The position numbers and the translations under genes are program-made. A stretch of DNA of 64,000 nucleotides, taken from NCBI GenBank assembly GCA_027488935.1, contig JAIYAP010000054.1, positions 62,001 through 126,000 on the forward strand. Reading direction: 5' to 3'. The notes beneath the pieces were generated by a model. That model was not told where the DNA came from. It ran no database searches and saw nothing but the letters and a program-made list of their open reading frames with translations. Positions 17,447-26,567 of this stretch are shown here, in pieces; position 1 is the stretch's first letter; every line of letters starts with the position of its first letter. The DNA is from Saprospiraceae bacterium (GTDB lineage Bacteria > Bacteroidota > Bacteroidia > Chitinophagales > Saprospiraceae).

Positions 17447-17479
17447 ATTGACTTTTAAAAACTAATTGTTTTATATTTG
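17447..17479 (+). promoter_or_regulatory. Candidate promoter for the glucosaminidase gene
   Basis: ATTG at 17447-17450, a 21-bp spacer, then TATATTTG at 17472-17479, an exact TAnnTTTG. The ATG at 17519 is 40 bases downstream. Confidence 0.55.
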
Positions 17480-17518
17480 CAGTCTCATTGGTCATCAATC
17501 AAAATCTCCGCCTTTACT

Positions 17519-18400
17519 ATGGGACGCACAAAATTATACTCCGAGCAAGAAAACAACCAAAACAAAAAAAACCAACGCACTTCATCGGGCTTGAACCGGG
17601 TTAACCGCGCTTCAATGAGCCCAGGCAGGTTGATGTATGAAGCGCCGGATGCACTTCCAATGTCGGATCTTTTCCGTTTGATGCTCGTCCGTATTCGACG
17701 CAACTGGATTGCCATCCGTTTTCAACTCAATCGCTACACTTTTGGGATATTTCACAAACAAGGCGTTATTAAACTCGTATTTGTTGGGAGCGCAGCCTAC
17801 CTGCTGTTGATCTATAACCCGGAAAGTTTACCGGTATCAGAAGATATTCCAGGATTGGCTGTCGAAACGGCTTTAGAAATTGGTTCGTCTACTAAAATTG
17901 AAAAATCAACCCAAAAGAAGCCCAAAAACGAGGCCGCGCCAGTGAGTGCACAAGAATTGGGGGGGGAATCGGGCGATTACGTTGCGCGTTATTCCAAAAT
18001 AGCCATCGAAGAAATGCGCAAATACGGCGTACCTGCCAGTATTAGCTTGGCGCAAGGCTTAATTGAAAGCCGGGCAGGAGCAAGTAAATTGGCCAAAAGC
18101 AACAACAACCATTTCGGTATGAAATGTTTCTCTCGGAAATGTAGAAAAGGACATTGCTCTAATTTCACGGACGATACCCACAAGGACTTTTTCCGGATCT
18201 TTCCAAATCCATGGGAAAGCTGGCGTGCGCATAGCCAAATGATTTCTACCGGCCGTTACGCCAAATTGAAAAAATACGGCCGCGATTACCGAAAGTGGGC
18301 AAAAGGATTACAGTCTGTTGGTTATGCAACAGACCGTAATTATGCCGAGAAATTAATAGGTGTCATCGAAAAATATGACCTCAACCGATTCGATCATTAA
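17519..18400 (+). CDS. Membrane-anchored glucosaminidase-domain (GH73-like) protein
   Basis: 293 residues from the ATG at 17519; the promoter-like TATATTTG excludes the upstream TTG. A basic N-terminus is followed by one membrane span (about 82-98, KLVFVGSAAYLLLIY), an acidic linker and a mannosyl-glycoprotein endo-beta-N-acetylglucosaminidase-type domain. Glu183 in AQGLIESRAG is the expected acid, and NNHFGMKCFSRKCRKGHCSNF with TDDTHKDFFRIF is the cysteine-containing form usual in Bacteroidota. It would cut glycan strands of peptidoglycan from the periplasmic face. It ends one base before the converging Crp-family gene. Confidence 0.9.
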   Translation: MGRTKLYSEQENNQNKKNQRTSSGLNRVNRASMSPGRLMYEAPDALPMSDLFRLMLVRIRRNWIAIRFQLNRYTFGIFHKQGVIKLVFVGSAAYLLLIYNPESLPVSEDIPGLAVETALEIGSSTKIEKSTQKKPKNEAAPVSAQELGGESGDYVARYSKIAIEEMRKYGVPASISLAQGLIESRAGASKLAKSNNNHFGMKCFSRKCRKGHCSNFTDDTHKDFFRIFPNPWESWRAHSQMISTGRYAKLKKYGRDYRKWAKGLQSVGYATDRNYAEKLIGVIEKYDLNRFDH

Positions 18401-18401
18401 A

Positions 18402-19082
18402 CTAGTTGAGTTTATCCATATCGCGAATCAAAATGGTATTGCGATTAAAATGGATAAGATTCGACTTTTTGAGCTCATTCAAAATAGCCGTTACTGTTTG
18501 ACGGCTTGCACCAACTAAATTGGCAATATCTTGCTGTGTCAAACCATGTTTTACCAACGTTTCATAACCTACTTGCCGTCCGCGTTCTCCCGCACTTTCT
18601 TTCAAAAATTCAACAATCCGGGTGCGTACATCTTTCAAAATCAAAGACTCCCATTGGCGTTCGGCTTTGCGCAGGCGCTCACCCAGGTAAAGCATCACTG
18701 CTTGCGCCAATTCAAAATTTTGCTGAAGCAATACTTTGAAGTCGTCAACTTTGACCAGGTAGTATTCTACCTCGCGATTCATAGTTGCAGCAAATTCAGC
18801 GCGCCGATGCTCCCCGGTCAATCCAAGCTCGCCAAACATGGACTGCGGATGTTGGATACTTTTAATGATCTCCCGACCATCCGGAGAAAAAATCCCAATT
18901 TTAACCGCTCCATTAATCAATAAGCAAATGTAATTGCTCGGTTCATCCGCCAAATAAATAAACGAATGCTTGGGCACAATGCGATATTCAGCCATTTTGC
19001 TCAATAAAGTCAGATCAGGTTGCTGCAGGGCAGAAAAAAGCGGGAATTTGCTAAATGTATCAGTCAAATCATGTGCGTTCAT
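18402..19082 (-). CDS. Crp/Fnr family transcriptional regulator
   Basis: 226 residues from 19082, giving the usual short helix before the cyclic-nucleotide-binding-like beta-roll (LFSALQQPDLTLLSKMAEYRIV); 24 in-frame residues upstream show no family match. The roll contains FGELGLTG at the nucleotide-binding place but lacks the Arg-Ser pair of true cAMP sensors, and there are no N-terminal cysteines for an Fnr-type cluster. The C-terminal winged helix (LTQQDIANLVGASRQTVTAILNEL) binds DNA. It is divergent from glgB, whose control region it shares. Confidence 0.92.
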   Translation of the reverse strand: MNAHDLTDTFSKFPLFSALQQPDLTLLSKMAEYRIVPKHSFIYLADEPSNYICLLINGAVKIGIFSPDGREIIKSIQHPQSMFGELGLTGEHRRAEFAATMNREVEYYLVKVDDFKVLLQQNFELAQAVMLYLGERLRKAERQWESLILKDVRTRIVEFLKESAGERGRQVGYETLVKHGLTQQDIANLVGASRQTVTAILNELKKSNLIHFNRNTILIRDMDKLN

Positions 19083-19215
19083 ATGGAGTTGTTCAAATTC
19101 AGAAGTAGGAAAATAGATCTCGAGCGCTCTGTTACCAAAACTGTGCCAATGCAAAAAAATGTAGATATTACGTAGTTATTCTATTACCTTTCCCCCCTAC
19201 GAACTAACTTACACC

Positions 19216-21231
19216 ATGGAAAAAGTTATCGCCTACTCTTTACTTACTGAATTTGATATCGCGCTGTTTCAAGCCGGTAAACATTTTCAACTTTATCGTA
19301 AACTCGGCAGCCATTTAATTGATTTAAATGGAACACATGGTGCTTACTTTGCAGTTTGGGCCCCGAATGCAAAATTGGTGTCGGTGACGGGCAATTTTAA
19401 CAACTGGCAATCAGGGGCACACGAACTGCTGCCTCGGTGGGATAAAAGTGGCATCTGGGAAGGTTTCATACCCGGCGTTGTAAAAGGGGACACCTATAAG
19501 TATCATATTCATACCGCTACTGGCATCGAACTCGACAAAGGTGATCCTTATGCACTGCGCTGGGAAACGCCCCCCCGTACTGGTTCAATGGTTTGGTCCT
19601 TTGACCACCAATGGGAGGATGCCGCTTGGATGGAACACCGCAAAACCGTTGCAAAAGAACCGAAACCATGGTCGGTTTATGAAGTACACATTGGTTCGTG
19701 GAAAAAATTGGTCGAAGACGGCAACCGCTCCCTCAATTATAAGGAATTGGCCACCGAGTTGGTACAATATGTAAAGGAAATGGGGTTTACCCACGTAGAG
19801 ATTATGCCTTTAATGGAGCATCCCTACTTCCCTTCTTGGGGCTATCAAGTAACCGGCTATTTCGCGCCAACCAGTCGATTTGGAAACCCAGACGACCTGA
19901 AGGAGTTGGTTGATGCCTTCCATAAAGCAGAAATCGGGGTAATCCTGGACTGGGTACCATCCCATTTTCCAAGCGATATTCATGGTCTTTACCTGTTTGA
20001 TGGTTCACATTTATACGAATATGCCGATATGCGCCGCGGGTTTCAACCTGATTGGAACTCGTATATTTTTGACTACGGCCGTAATGAAGTGCGCTCCTTT
20101 TTAATTTCAAACGCACTTTTTTGGCTCGACCAGTACCATATTGATGGCTTGCGGGTAGATGCGGTGGCCTCCATGCTTTATCACGATTATTCCCGAAAGG
20201 AAGGCGAATGGATTCCTAATATATACGGTGGTAGAGAAAATCTGGAAGCAATTTCGTTTTTAAAAGATTTCAACGAGGCCGTTTATCTGAATTACCCGGG
20301 TGTTGAAACAATTGCGGAAGAAAGTACAGCATTTCCTAAAGTCAGCCATCCAACCTTTGAAGGTGGCCTTGGGTTCGGGCAAAAATGGATGATGGGTTGG
20401 ATGCACGATTCCCTCGCCTACTTCAAGCGCCCTACCATTTTCAGAAAATGGCACCAAAATGAAATAACCTTTTCTTTGGCATATGCCTTTTCCGAACGCT
20501 TTATGTTGCCCTTGAGCCACGATGAAGTGGTGCACTTAAAATCATCCCTGATTTATAAAATGCCCGGTGATGAATGGCAGAAGTTTGCCAATTTGCGCGC
20601 TTTGTTTGGATTACAATGGGCACACCCAGGACATCAACTATTGTTTATGGGCGGTGAAATCGCGCAAACAACCGAATGGAGCCACGATCGAGGCGTAACC
20701 TGGGAATTGCTTGAATATCAAGCCCATAAAGGAATTCAAAATTGGGTAAAACAACTCAATATCCTGTATAAGGCCATACCCGCATTTTGGAAGCACGCTT
20801 TTACACCAACAGGCTTTGAATGGATTTCGGGCGACGATGTTCAAAATTCAGTGGTTGCCTTCCTGCGCAAAGGTGATCCGGAAGATCAAACCATGCTCAT
20901 CGTCTGTCACTTTAATCCTAATCTGATGGAATCATATACGTTGGGCGTACCAATTGACGGAATTTGGACGGAAATACTAAACAGTGATGCGATAGAATTT
21001 GGAGGAGGCGGTGCAATTAACGAACCTAAAACGGCACGGCACGCGCCTTCACATGGACATGAATACTCCATTTCATTCAAACTTGCACCGCTGGCTGTCC
21101 AGTTTTTCCAAAGTGAAATGCCAACAAAGACCAAGAAATTGCCAAAAGTAAAAACAGATTCGGCTGACGGAATGCCTGCCAGTCCAGACAAAAAAACAAA
21201 AGTGGGCTCCGGGAAAAAATCTAAACCTTAA
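19216..21231 (+). CDS. glgB: 1,4-alpha-glucan branching enzyme
   Basis: 671 residues. A CBM48 domain (about 20-110, HGAYFAVWAPNAKLVSVTGNFNNW) precedes the GH13 barrel. Catalytic residues are present: nucleophile Asp315 in GLRVDAV, acid/base Glu368 in TIAEES and Asp436 in LSHDEVVH. The C-terminal beta domain ends near residue 635, followed by an unusual Lys/Pro/Ser-rich tail of about 35 residues (TKTKKLPKVK to GSGKKSKP) that looks disordered. It makes alpha-1,6 branches in glycogen. No other glg genes are adjacent. The last 11 bases overlap the converging lpxK. Confidence 0.96.
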   Translation: MEKVIAYSLLTEFDIALFQAGKHFQLYRKLGSHLIDLNGTHGAYFAVWAPNAKLVSVTGNFNNWQSGAHELLPRWDKSGIWEGFIPGVVKGDTYKYHIHTATGIELDKGDPYALRWETPPRTGSMVWSFDHQWEDAAWMEHRKTVAKEPKPWSVYEVHIGSWKKLVEDGNRSLNYKELATELVQYVKEMGFTHVEIMPLMEHPYFPSWGYQVTGYFAPTSRFGNPDDLKELVDAFHKAEIGVILDWVPSHFPSDIHGLYLFDGSHLYEYADMRRGFQPDWNSYIFDYGRNEVRSFLISNALFWLDQYHIDGLRVDAVASMLYHDYSRKEGEWIPNIYGGRENLEAISFLKDFNEAVYLNYPGVETIAEESTAFPKVSHPTFEGGLGFGQKWMMGWMHDSLAYFKRPTIFRKWHQNEITFSLAYAFSERFMLPLSHDEVVHLKSSLIYKMPGDEWQKFANLRALFGLQWAHPGHQLLFMGGEIAQTTEWSHDRGVTWELLEYQAHKGIQNWVKQLNILYKAIPAFWKHAFTPTGFEWISGDDVQNSVVAFLRKGDPEDQTMLIVCHFNPNLMESYTLGVPIDGIWTEILNSDAIEFGGGGAINEPKTARHAPSHGHEYSISFKLAPLAVQFFQSEMPTKTKKLPKVKTDSADGMPASPDKKTKVGSGKKSKP

Positions 21232-22288
21232 AGTTTAACAGGAACTTCTTGACTTCTGCCTGAAATTCAGTTTCATCCTGCTCAAAAAAGGCCACTTCAA
21301 TTGGCAGGACATACAACGGCAAACCATTATCCCAAAAGAAATTTTTGTGCATTTCCATGCGCATTGCATCTTTCTCTGTGGTAACTACTATTTTTGAGTG
21401 CCCCGTCATACGCTCGAAGCGCTTTTTTACTTCCAACAAATCAGTTGTTTCAAAAAAATGATGATCCTCAAATTCGATGGTTTCAACGGAATGGGCTTCA
21501 CCGCCTAAATATTGAAGCAAATAATCCGAATTTGCAATGGCACTTACCAACAGGATATCTGTTTCCAGATCCAAGGGGCGCTTTACATCCGGGCGTAATA
21601 AGTCATACGGAATTCCATATTTGTACTTAGAAAAAAAAACACGCTGCCGAGGATATAAGTCTAATTCGTCTATCAGGTTACTGCGTTGTTTTGCCGTAAG
21701 ATCCGCTGGACACTTCGTCACAACCAATAAATCTGCCCGCTTGTACCCGTGCCTCCATTCTCTCAAACGACCAGCAGGCAACAACCAATCGCGGGTAAAA
21801 GGCCGACTATATTCAGTCAATAAGATATTTAATCCAGGAGTAACGGCCAAATGCTGAAATGCATCATCCAACAAAACACAGTTTGTCGCTGGGTTCCGCT
21901 TGATCAACTCTGGTATTCCTAAAGCCCTGCTCTCACTCACAACAACGGGAAGGTCTGGAAATTTTCGTTTAAATTGAAGCGGCTCATCCCCAACCATTTC
22001 AGCGCTGTCTTGTACAGATACAGCACGAAACCCTTCCGTTTTCCGGCCATAACCCCTGCTCAATACTGCAACTTCAATGTATTGATCTAGCCAACGCAAC
22101 AAATATTCAATGTGTGGAGACTTACCTGTGCCACCAACCGTCATATTTCCAACTGAAATTACTGGTAAATCAAATCGAACACTGCGCAAAGCACCCACTC
22201 GATATAAAAAATTCCGAATGCCAACGCCAATCCCATACAGCAAGGCAAACGGCAATAATAAAACCCGAATTACAATATCCTCCGACAT
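21221..22288 (-). CDS. lpxK: Tetraacyldisaccharide 4'-kinase
   Basis: 355 residues. The N-terminal hydrophobic helix anchors it to the inner membrane, and the P-loop GGTGKS lies at residues 52-57 in SVGNMTVGGTGKSPHIEYLL. VVSESRALGIPE and LLDDAFQHLAV match the family's DDxFQ region. It phosphorylates the 4' position of the lipid A precursor, implying a lipopolysaccharide-type outer membrane. Its 3' end overlaps glgB by 11 bases tail-to-tail, leaving no room for a terminator. Confidence 0.96.
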   Translation of the reverse strand: MSEDIVIRVLLLPFALLYGIGVGIRNFLYRVGALRSVRFDLPVISVGNMTVGGTGKSPHIEYLLRWLDQYIEVAVLSRGYGRKTEGFRAVSVQDSAEMVGDEPLQFKRKFPDLPVVVSESRALGIPELIKRNPATNCVLLDDAFQHLAVTPGLNILLTEYSRPFTRDWLLPAGRLREWRHGYKRADLLVVTKCPADLTAKQRSNLIDELDLYPRQRVFFSKYKYGIPYDLLRPDVKRPLDLETDILLVSAIANSDYLLQYLGGEAHSVETIEFEDHHFFETTDLLEVKKRFERMTGHSKIVVTTEKDAMRMEMHKNFFWDNGLPLYVLPIEVAFFEQDETEFQAEVKKFLLNFKV

Positions 22289-22363
22289 ATAAACGTATTT
22301 TGCCTGTTTTGGTAAATCTTCGGCATTTCTACAACAAACTAACGAAATAAAAGGTTATAAAAT

Positions 22364-22392
22364 AAAAAAACCCGATGGTATAAACCATCGGG
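22364..22392 (-). terminator. Terminator of tRNA-Phe
   Basis: A 9-bp stem (22371-22379 with 22384-22392) and 4-nt loop, followed on the minus strand by seven T (22364-22370). It lies 10 bases after the mature tRNA end. Confidence 0.85.
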
Positions 22393-22401
22393 AATGTTTT
22401 G

Positions 22402-22474
22402 TGGTACCTCCCGGAATCGAACCGGGGACACATGGATTTTCAGTCCATTGCTCTACCAGCTGAGCTAAGGCACC
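22402..22474 (-). tRNA. tRNA-Phe (anticodon GAA)
   Basis: 73 nt on the minus strand. The acceptor arm GGTGCCT pairs with AGGTACC (one G-T), the D arm is GCTC/GAGC, the anticodon stem ATGGA/TCCAT holds loop CTGAAAA with anticodon GAA, and the T arm CCCGG/CCGGG holds TTCGATT. The discriminator is A and CCA is not encoded. Confidence 0.97.
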
Positions 22475-22615
22475 TGCCTGCTGTCAAAAGCGGGGCAAAG
22501 ATAATACCTATTCCACCAGAATAAAAAGCAATTTCGAATATTTTTTTAAAACAAGGTACCTTTACCGCACAACCACACCCTTTTATCAATGTCTTGACGA
22601 TTTGTTTCATCACCT

Positions 22616-23470
22616 ATGGCTGCCAATAGAATCGCCTTTTTTTTCCTTTTACCCGCTTTATTGCTACTTTATCTGGCTTGGGATGTCCATCCTGGCTATG
22701 CACCCGCCATGGTACCTTTTATTTTAGGCGCCGTATTAATTTACATTTTAGCCCCTCAAATTAATTGGTGGTGGTACAATCGTTGGCCTCCCGAACTCAG
22801 TAAAGACCTCACCCGTTTACTCGAGCAATTTTCCCCTTACTATAATAAGTGTAGCCCGCTCGAACAAAAACGCTTCCGAACCCGGGTCGCTATGTTCACG
22901 ATGGGCGTAGATTGGATCCCTAAAGGTTTTCAAGAAGATGAAGTGCCCATCGACATTAAAACCATGTTAGCTGCTCAGGCGATCATGTTAACGTTCGAAA
23001 AGCCCGATTATCTGTTCAAGCAATTTGAAAAAGTCATTGTTTACCCACTACCATTTCCAAGCCCTGAATATCCTTTTGCCCATGCATCTGAAATGTATGA
23101 GGCCGATGGATGCCTTTTGTTTTCGGCCCAACAAGTCACCCAGGCGTTTATCCAACCCGATCTGTTCTTTAACGTGGCCTTATATGAATACGCAAAGGTG
23201 TACATCTTGACATACCCTGATGAAAATTACCCTGCATGCACGGAAATAGACATTTGGGACCAACTCGAACAAGTCAGTAATATGAACAGGGCTTATGTAG
23301 AGGCAACGATTGGCCTGGCAGGGATTGCACCCCTTCCTGTACTCATCCACCACTATTTCAATTTCCCAAAAACGCTTCAAGCAAGAATGCCCGAAGCGTG
23401 CAGACAACTTGATCAAATGTTCGGTACCCAATCATTCCTGAGCGACACACAATATATCAATGCTCATTAA
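22616..23470 (+). CDS. MtfA-like protein lacking the HEXXH zinc motif
   Basis: 284 residues. Two hydrophobic spans at about 5-21 and 30-47 are followed by a domain aligned with the MtfA/zinc-dependent peptidase family: SPLEQKRFRTRVAMF, VPIDIKTMLAAQAIMLTF, FEKVIVYPLPF, and a segment FNVALYEYAKVYIL. In active members this last segment carries HEFAH; here both histidines are replaced (Tyr190-Glu-Tyr-Ala-Lys194), so a catalytic zinc site is unlikely. Known MtfA proteins act as peptidases and regulator-binding factors; this one may retain only binding. Its 3' end overlaps recO by 11 bases, implying one transcript. Confidence 0.75.
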   Translation: MAANRIAFFFLLPALLLLYLAWDVHPGYAPAMVPFILGAVLIYILAPQINWWWYNRWPPELSKDLTRLLEQFSPYYNKCSPLEQKRFRTRVAMFTMGVDWIPKGFQEDEVPIDIKTMLAAQAIMLTFEKPDYLFKQFEKVIVYPLPFPSPEYPFAHASEMYEADGCLLFSAQQVTQAFIQPDLFFNVALYEYAKVYILTYPDENYPACTEIDIWDQLEQVSNMNRAYVEATIGLAGIAPLPVLIHHYFNFPKTLQARMPEACRQLDQMFGTQSFLSDTQYINAH

Positions 23471-24191
23471 AACAAGAGGTATTGTACTGCGCGCCATCAA
23501 ATATGGTGAAACGAGCATCATCGCAGATATATTGACAGAAGAAAAAGGACTTCATTCCTTTATTGCCTCTGGCGTTCGTTCAAACAAATCTGCCATGCCC
23601 TACAGCCTGTTTCAACCCATGATGGCAGTGGAAGGCATTGCCTATTTTAAGGAAGATCCTAATGCACTACACCGTTTAAAGGAATTAAGGGCTTGCTTAA
23701 TCCTCACAGCCATCCCTTTTGAAATAAAACGCGGTGCCGTGGCATTATTTATGGCCGAAATTTGCCGAAAAAGCATCACAGAAGTTGAATATGACCCAGA
23801 CCTCTTTGAATTTGTATTCCAAAACATTCAATGGCTGGATGAAAGCCCACATCCGATCGCAAATATCCACCTGCACTTCCTCTTGCACCTTACAGGCTAC
23901 CTGGGCTTTCAACCTGTAATGGAATTTGGATTGGACCAATCAACTTTTTTTGACTTAAAAGAAGGTACGTTTTTGCCCGAACGCCCCAACCATCGTTTTT
24001 ATATGGAAAAAGATGCTACCAGTCATATGCTTTCGTTGTTACAATGCACCTTGCAGGAAAGCCATTTGATTCAACTTGCCAGGCCTGAACGCAAAACACT
24101 ATTAAACAACCTAATACAGTTTTATCAATTCCATATACAGGGTTTTAAAGAGGTACATACCCCTGAAATACTCGAACTTATTATGGAATAG
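23460..24191 (+). CDS. recO: DNA repair protein RecO
   Basis: 243 residues. The N-terminal OB fold is clear (IKTRGIVLRAIKYGETSIIADILTEEKGLHSFIASGVRS), followed by the helical domain with LHFLLHLTGYLGFQP and a C-terminal LLNNLIQFYQFHIQGF typical of Bacteroidota RecO. It loads RecA with RecR during gap repair. The start lies inside the end of the MtfA-like gene, so translation is probably coupled. The four-Cys zinc site of some RecO proteins is not seen. Confidence 0.93.
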   Translation: MLIKTRGIVLRAIKYGETSIIADILTEEKGLHSFIASGVRSNKSAMPYSLFQPMMAVEGIAYFKEDPNALHRLKELRACLILTAIPFEIKRGAVALFMAEICRKSITEVEYDPDLFEFVFQNIQWLDESPHPIANIHLHFLLHLTGYLGFQPVMEFGLDQSTFFDLKEGTFLPERPNHRFYMEKDATSHMLSLLQCTLQESHLIQLARPERKTLLNNLIQFYQFHIQGFKEVHTPEILELIME

Positions 24192-24255
24192 CGAATAGCG
24201 AAAGCGGGAAATAGTTCCAGTGAAAAGATTTATTTTTAATTTTTTTTCCAAAACG

Positions 24256-24288
24256 TTAGGATATTAGATTGGGTTGTTGTTACCTTTG
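24256..24288 (+). promoter_or_regulatory. Promoter of the S10-spc-alpha cluster
   Basis: TTAG at 24256-24259, a 21-bp spacer and TACCTTTG at 24281-24288, an exact TAnnTTTG. It stands 88 bases before rpsJ, the first gene of the cluster. Confidence 0.65.
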
Positions 24289-24375
24289 CGCTCGCTTTTG
24301 AGAAACGGGGTTCAAGTTTAGTCTTGAATGCCGCTTAACAAAGCAAACACCATTAATTTTCAATACTTTCAGGTA

Positions 24376-24684
24376 ATGAATCAAAAAATTCGCATCAAAC
24401 TTCGGTCTTACGACTACAACTTAGTGGACAAGTCCACTGAGAAGATCGTAAAGACAGTTCGTGCGAGTGGAGCCGTTGTAACTGGCCCGATTCCGCTGCC
24501 CACTGAGAAAGAAATCTTCACCGTGCTGCGTTCCCCGCACGTGAATAAGAAAGCTCGAGAGCAGTTCCAGTTACGCACCCACAAGCGCTTGATTGAAATA
24601 TACACACCGACTCAAAAAACGGTGGACGCTCTTTCCAAATTGGAACTTCCGAGCGGCGTTGACATTCAAGTCAAGCTAACTTAA
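24376..24684 (+). CDS. rpsJ: 30S ribosomal protein S10
   Basis: 102 residues from the ATG at 24376 ([20 protein letters not shown]), the conserved start; 16 codons upstream are leader. S10 sits in the 30S head and also serves in antitermination as NusE. It heads the S10 cluster. No fusA, tuf, rpsG or rpsL precedes it: the neighbour is recO. A 177-base spacer with hairpins separates it from rplC. Confidence 0.97.
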   Translation: MNQKIRIKLRSYDYNLVDKSTEKIVKTVRASGAVVTGPIPLPTEKEIFTVLRSPHVNKKAREQFQLRTHKRLIEIYTPTQKTVDALSKLELPSGVDIQVKLT

Positions 24685-24760
24685 TTCGCACTAAGCAAGA
24701 AATTCTGTTGTTTCCGGTTGTAGTCAAAGTGTCACGCCCTGCGGATAACTGTTGCAATCG

Positions 24761-24808
24761 AAAGCGGTTCCGTCCGACGGATCATCGCTTTTCCCTTTTC
24801 TAAAAGGG
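24761..24808 (+). promoter_or_regulatory. Structured leader between rpsJ and rplC
   Basis: A stem AAAGCG/CGCTTT (24761-24766 with 24786-24791) encloses a CCGT-CCG-ACGG hairpin (24770-24780), and a second stem CCCTTTT/AAAAGGG lies at 24793-24808. The spacer is the longest in the cluster. It could be a site for autogenous control by L3 or L4, but this is inference from position alone. Confidence 0.4.
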
Positions 24809-24861
24809 TCGAATACAAACGGAAATAACAAGCAATCGTTCAAACATTAAATTCAGCTCAA

Positions 24862-25482
24862 GTGAACGGTCTGATTGGAAAAAAGATCGGGATGACCAGC
24901 ATCTACGACAACAACGGTAAAAATATCGCTGTGACGATTATCGAAGCTGGCCCCTGCGTCGTAACCCAAGTACTCAATGAAGATGCCGATGGCTACGCTG
25001 CCTTGCAGTTGGCCTACGGTGATCGAAAGCCTAAAAACACACCAGCCGCGTTGGTAGGTCACTTTGAAAAGGCAGGTACCACCCCAAAACATAAAGTTTT
25101 GGAATTCCGCAACATGAATCTGCCAAAGACTTTGGGAGATGTAATTACAGTAAGCGAAGTTTTTGCTGAAGGTGATAAAGTTGTGGTTACTGGTACTACC
25201 AAAGGTAAAGGTTTCCAAGGTGTTGTAAAGCGCCACGGCTTCGGCGGTGTCATGCAACAAACGCATGGTCAGCACAACCGACTTCGTGCTCCGGGTTCGC
25301 TCGGTAACTCTTCTTTCGCTGCGAAAGTAATGAAAGGAATGCGAATGGGTGGCCATATGGGCACCGACCAGGTTAAAGTGCGCCGCCTGCAGGTAGTTAA
25401 AGTGTTCCCAGATCAAAATTTGATTTTGATCAAAGGAGCAGTACCTGGCCATAAAGGTGCATACGTTGTCATAGAAAAATAA
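24862..25482 (+). CDS. rplC: 50S ribosomal protein L3
   Basis: 206 residues from a GTG start at 24862; [15 protein letters not shown] is the conserved beginning, so GTG is the true start. The central extension [30 protein letters not shown] reaches towards the peptidyl transferase centre. It is an early assembly protein. The GTG start is the only non-ATG start in the cluster. Confidence 0.97.
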   Translation: MNGLIGKKIGMTSIYDNNGKNIAVTIIEAGPCVVTQVLNEDADGYAALQLAYGDRKPKNTPAALVGHFEKAGTTPKHKVLEFRNMNLPKTLGDVITVSEVFAEGDKVVVTGTTKGKGFQGVVKRHGFGGVMQQTHGQHNRLRAPGSLGNSSFAAKVMKGMRMGGHMGTDQVKVRRLQVVKVFPDQNLILIKGAVPGHKGAYVVIEK

Positions 25483-25507
25483 CTTTCGACCCTAAATTTC
25501 TTCGGAA

Positions 25508-26134
25508 ATGAACATAGCGGTACATAACATCAAAGGCGAGGCTACAGGCCGGACAATTGATCTGCCAGAAGAGGTGTTCGGAATCGAACCCCACGAGCAC
25601 AGTGTTTGGCTCGATGTAAAACGTTACCTGAACGCACAACGCCAAGGAACGCATAAATCGAAAGAACGCAGTGAAATGAGCGGCTCAACCCGTAAATTGC
25701 ACAAACAAAAAGGTACAGGTGGATCCCGTAAAGGTGACATCAACAACCCTTTGTATCGCGGTGGTGGTCGTGTTTTCGGCCCACGCCCACGCAATTACGA
25801 TATACATGTGAATGCTAAAGTGCGTCGTTTAGCACGTCGCAGCGCCCTTTCGGCGAAAGCAAAAGCAGGTAAAATCATTGTTGTAGAAGACTTTACCTTC
25901 TCAGCACCTAAAACAAAGGATTTCACAGAAATCCTGCGTGCACTGAATGTAGCCGATCAAAAGCCACTGACAGTTTTAGGCGCCTACGACAAAACACTCT
26001 ATCTCTCTTGTCGCAATATCGAAAAAGCCGCAATTCATCCTGCAACTGATATTAGTACTTATCAGATCCTGCATGCTGGAACGTTGGTAATCCTCGAAAG
26101 CGCGATCGAGAAGATTAAAGAAACTTGTGCTTAA
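25508..26134 (+). CDS. rplD: 50S ribosomal protein L4
   Basis: 208 residues. The loop that lines the exit tunnel is recognisable (STRKLHKQKGTGGSRKGDINNPLYRGGGRVFGP, about 58-90), followed by the globular part with ARRSALSAKAKAGKIIVVEDF. In enterobacteria L4 also represses this operon; whether it does so here is unknown. Confidence 0.97.
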   Translation: MNIAVHNIKGEATGRTIDLPEEVFGIEPHEHSVWLDVKRYLNAQRQGTHKSKERSEMSGSTRKLHKQKGTGGSRKGDINNPLYRGGGRVFGPRPRNYDIHVNAKVRRLARRSALSAKAKAGKIIVVEDFTFSAPKTKDFTEILRALNVADQKPLTVLGAYDKTLYLSCRNIEKAAIHPATDISTYQILHAGTLVILESAIEKIKETCA

Positions 26135-26189
26135 AAATCAGTTCAAGGTTTCGATTCACTCGGAAAATTGAATGCAGAACAAATAAGTC

Positions 26190-26495
26190 ATGGCTAAGCA
26201 AATTTTGATCAAGCCGATCATTACGGAAAAGGCTACGATACTTGCCGACAAACGCAACACTTACGCGTTTGTGGTAAATAGAGACGCAAACAAAATTGAA
26301 ATCCGTAAAGCAGTTGAAAAAATGTTCAATGTCGCCGTCGAAAGCGTGAACACAGCTGTAATTCCGGGCAAACCCAAATCGCGCAGCACGAAAACTGCCA
26401 TTGTTAAAGGACACAAATCCGCTTATAAAAAAGCATTTGTAACCTTGCCTCCAGGCGAAACAATTGACATTTTCGGTCCAAGCGAAGAAGTTTAA
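26190..26495 (+). CDS. rplW: 50S ribosomal protein L23
   Basis: 101 residues starting MAKQILIKPIITEKATILAD, the conserved entry. It lies at the tunnel exit and is the docking point for trigger factor and SRP. Followed by a 72-base spacer containing three TAACTCA-type repeats. Confidence 0.96.
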   Translation: MAKQILIKPIITEKATILADKRNTYAFVVNRDANKIEIRKAVEKMFNVAVESVNTAVIPGKPKSRSTKTAIVKGHKSAYKKAFVTLPPGETIDIFGPSEEV

Positions 26496-26567
26496 ACGAT
26501 AAGCGATGGGTGAGGGATGTTTCATCATCCGTAACTCATAACTCATAACTCATCACTACCATATAAC

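Noticed and set aside
26532-26555. Three TAACTCA units before rplB
   Set aside because: Too short and A/T-simple to be called a functional repeat; similar unstructured spacers precede several genes in the cluster.
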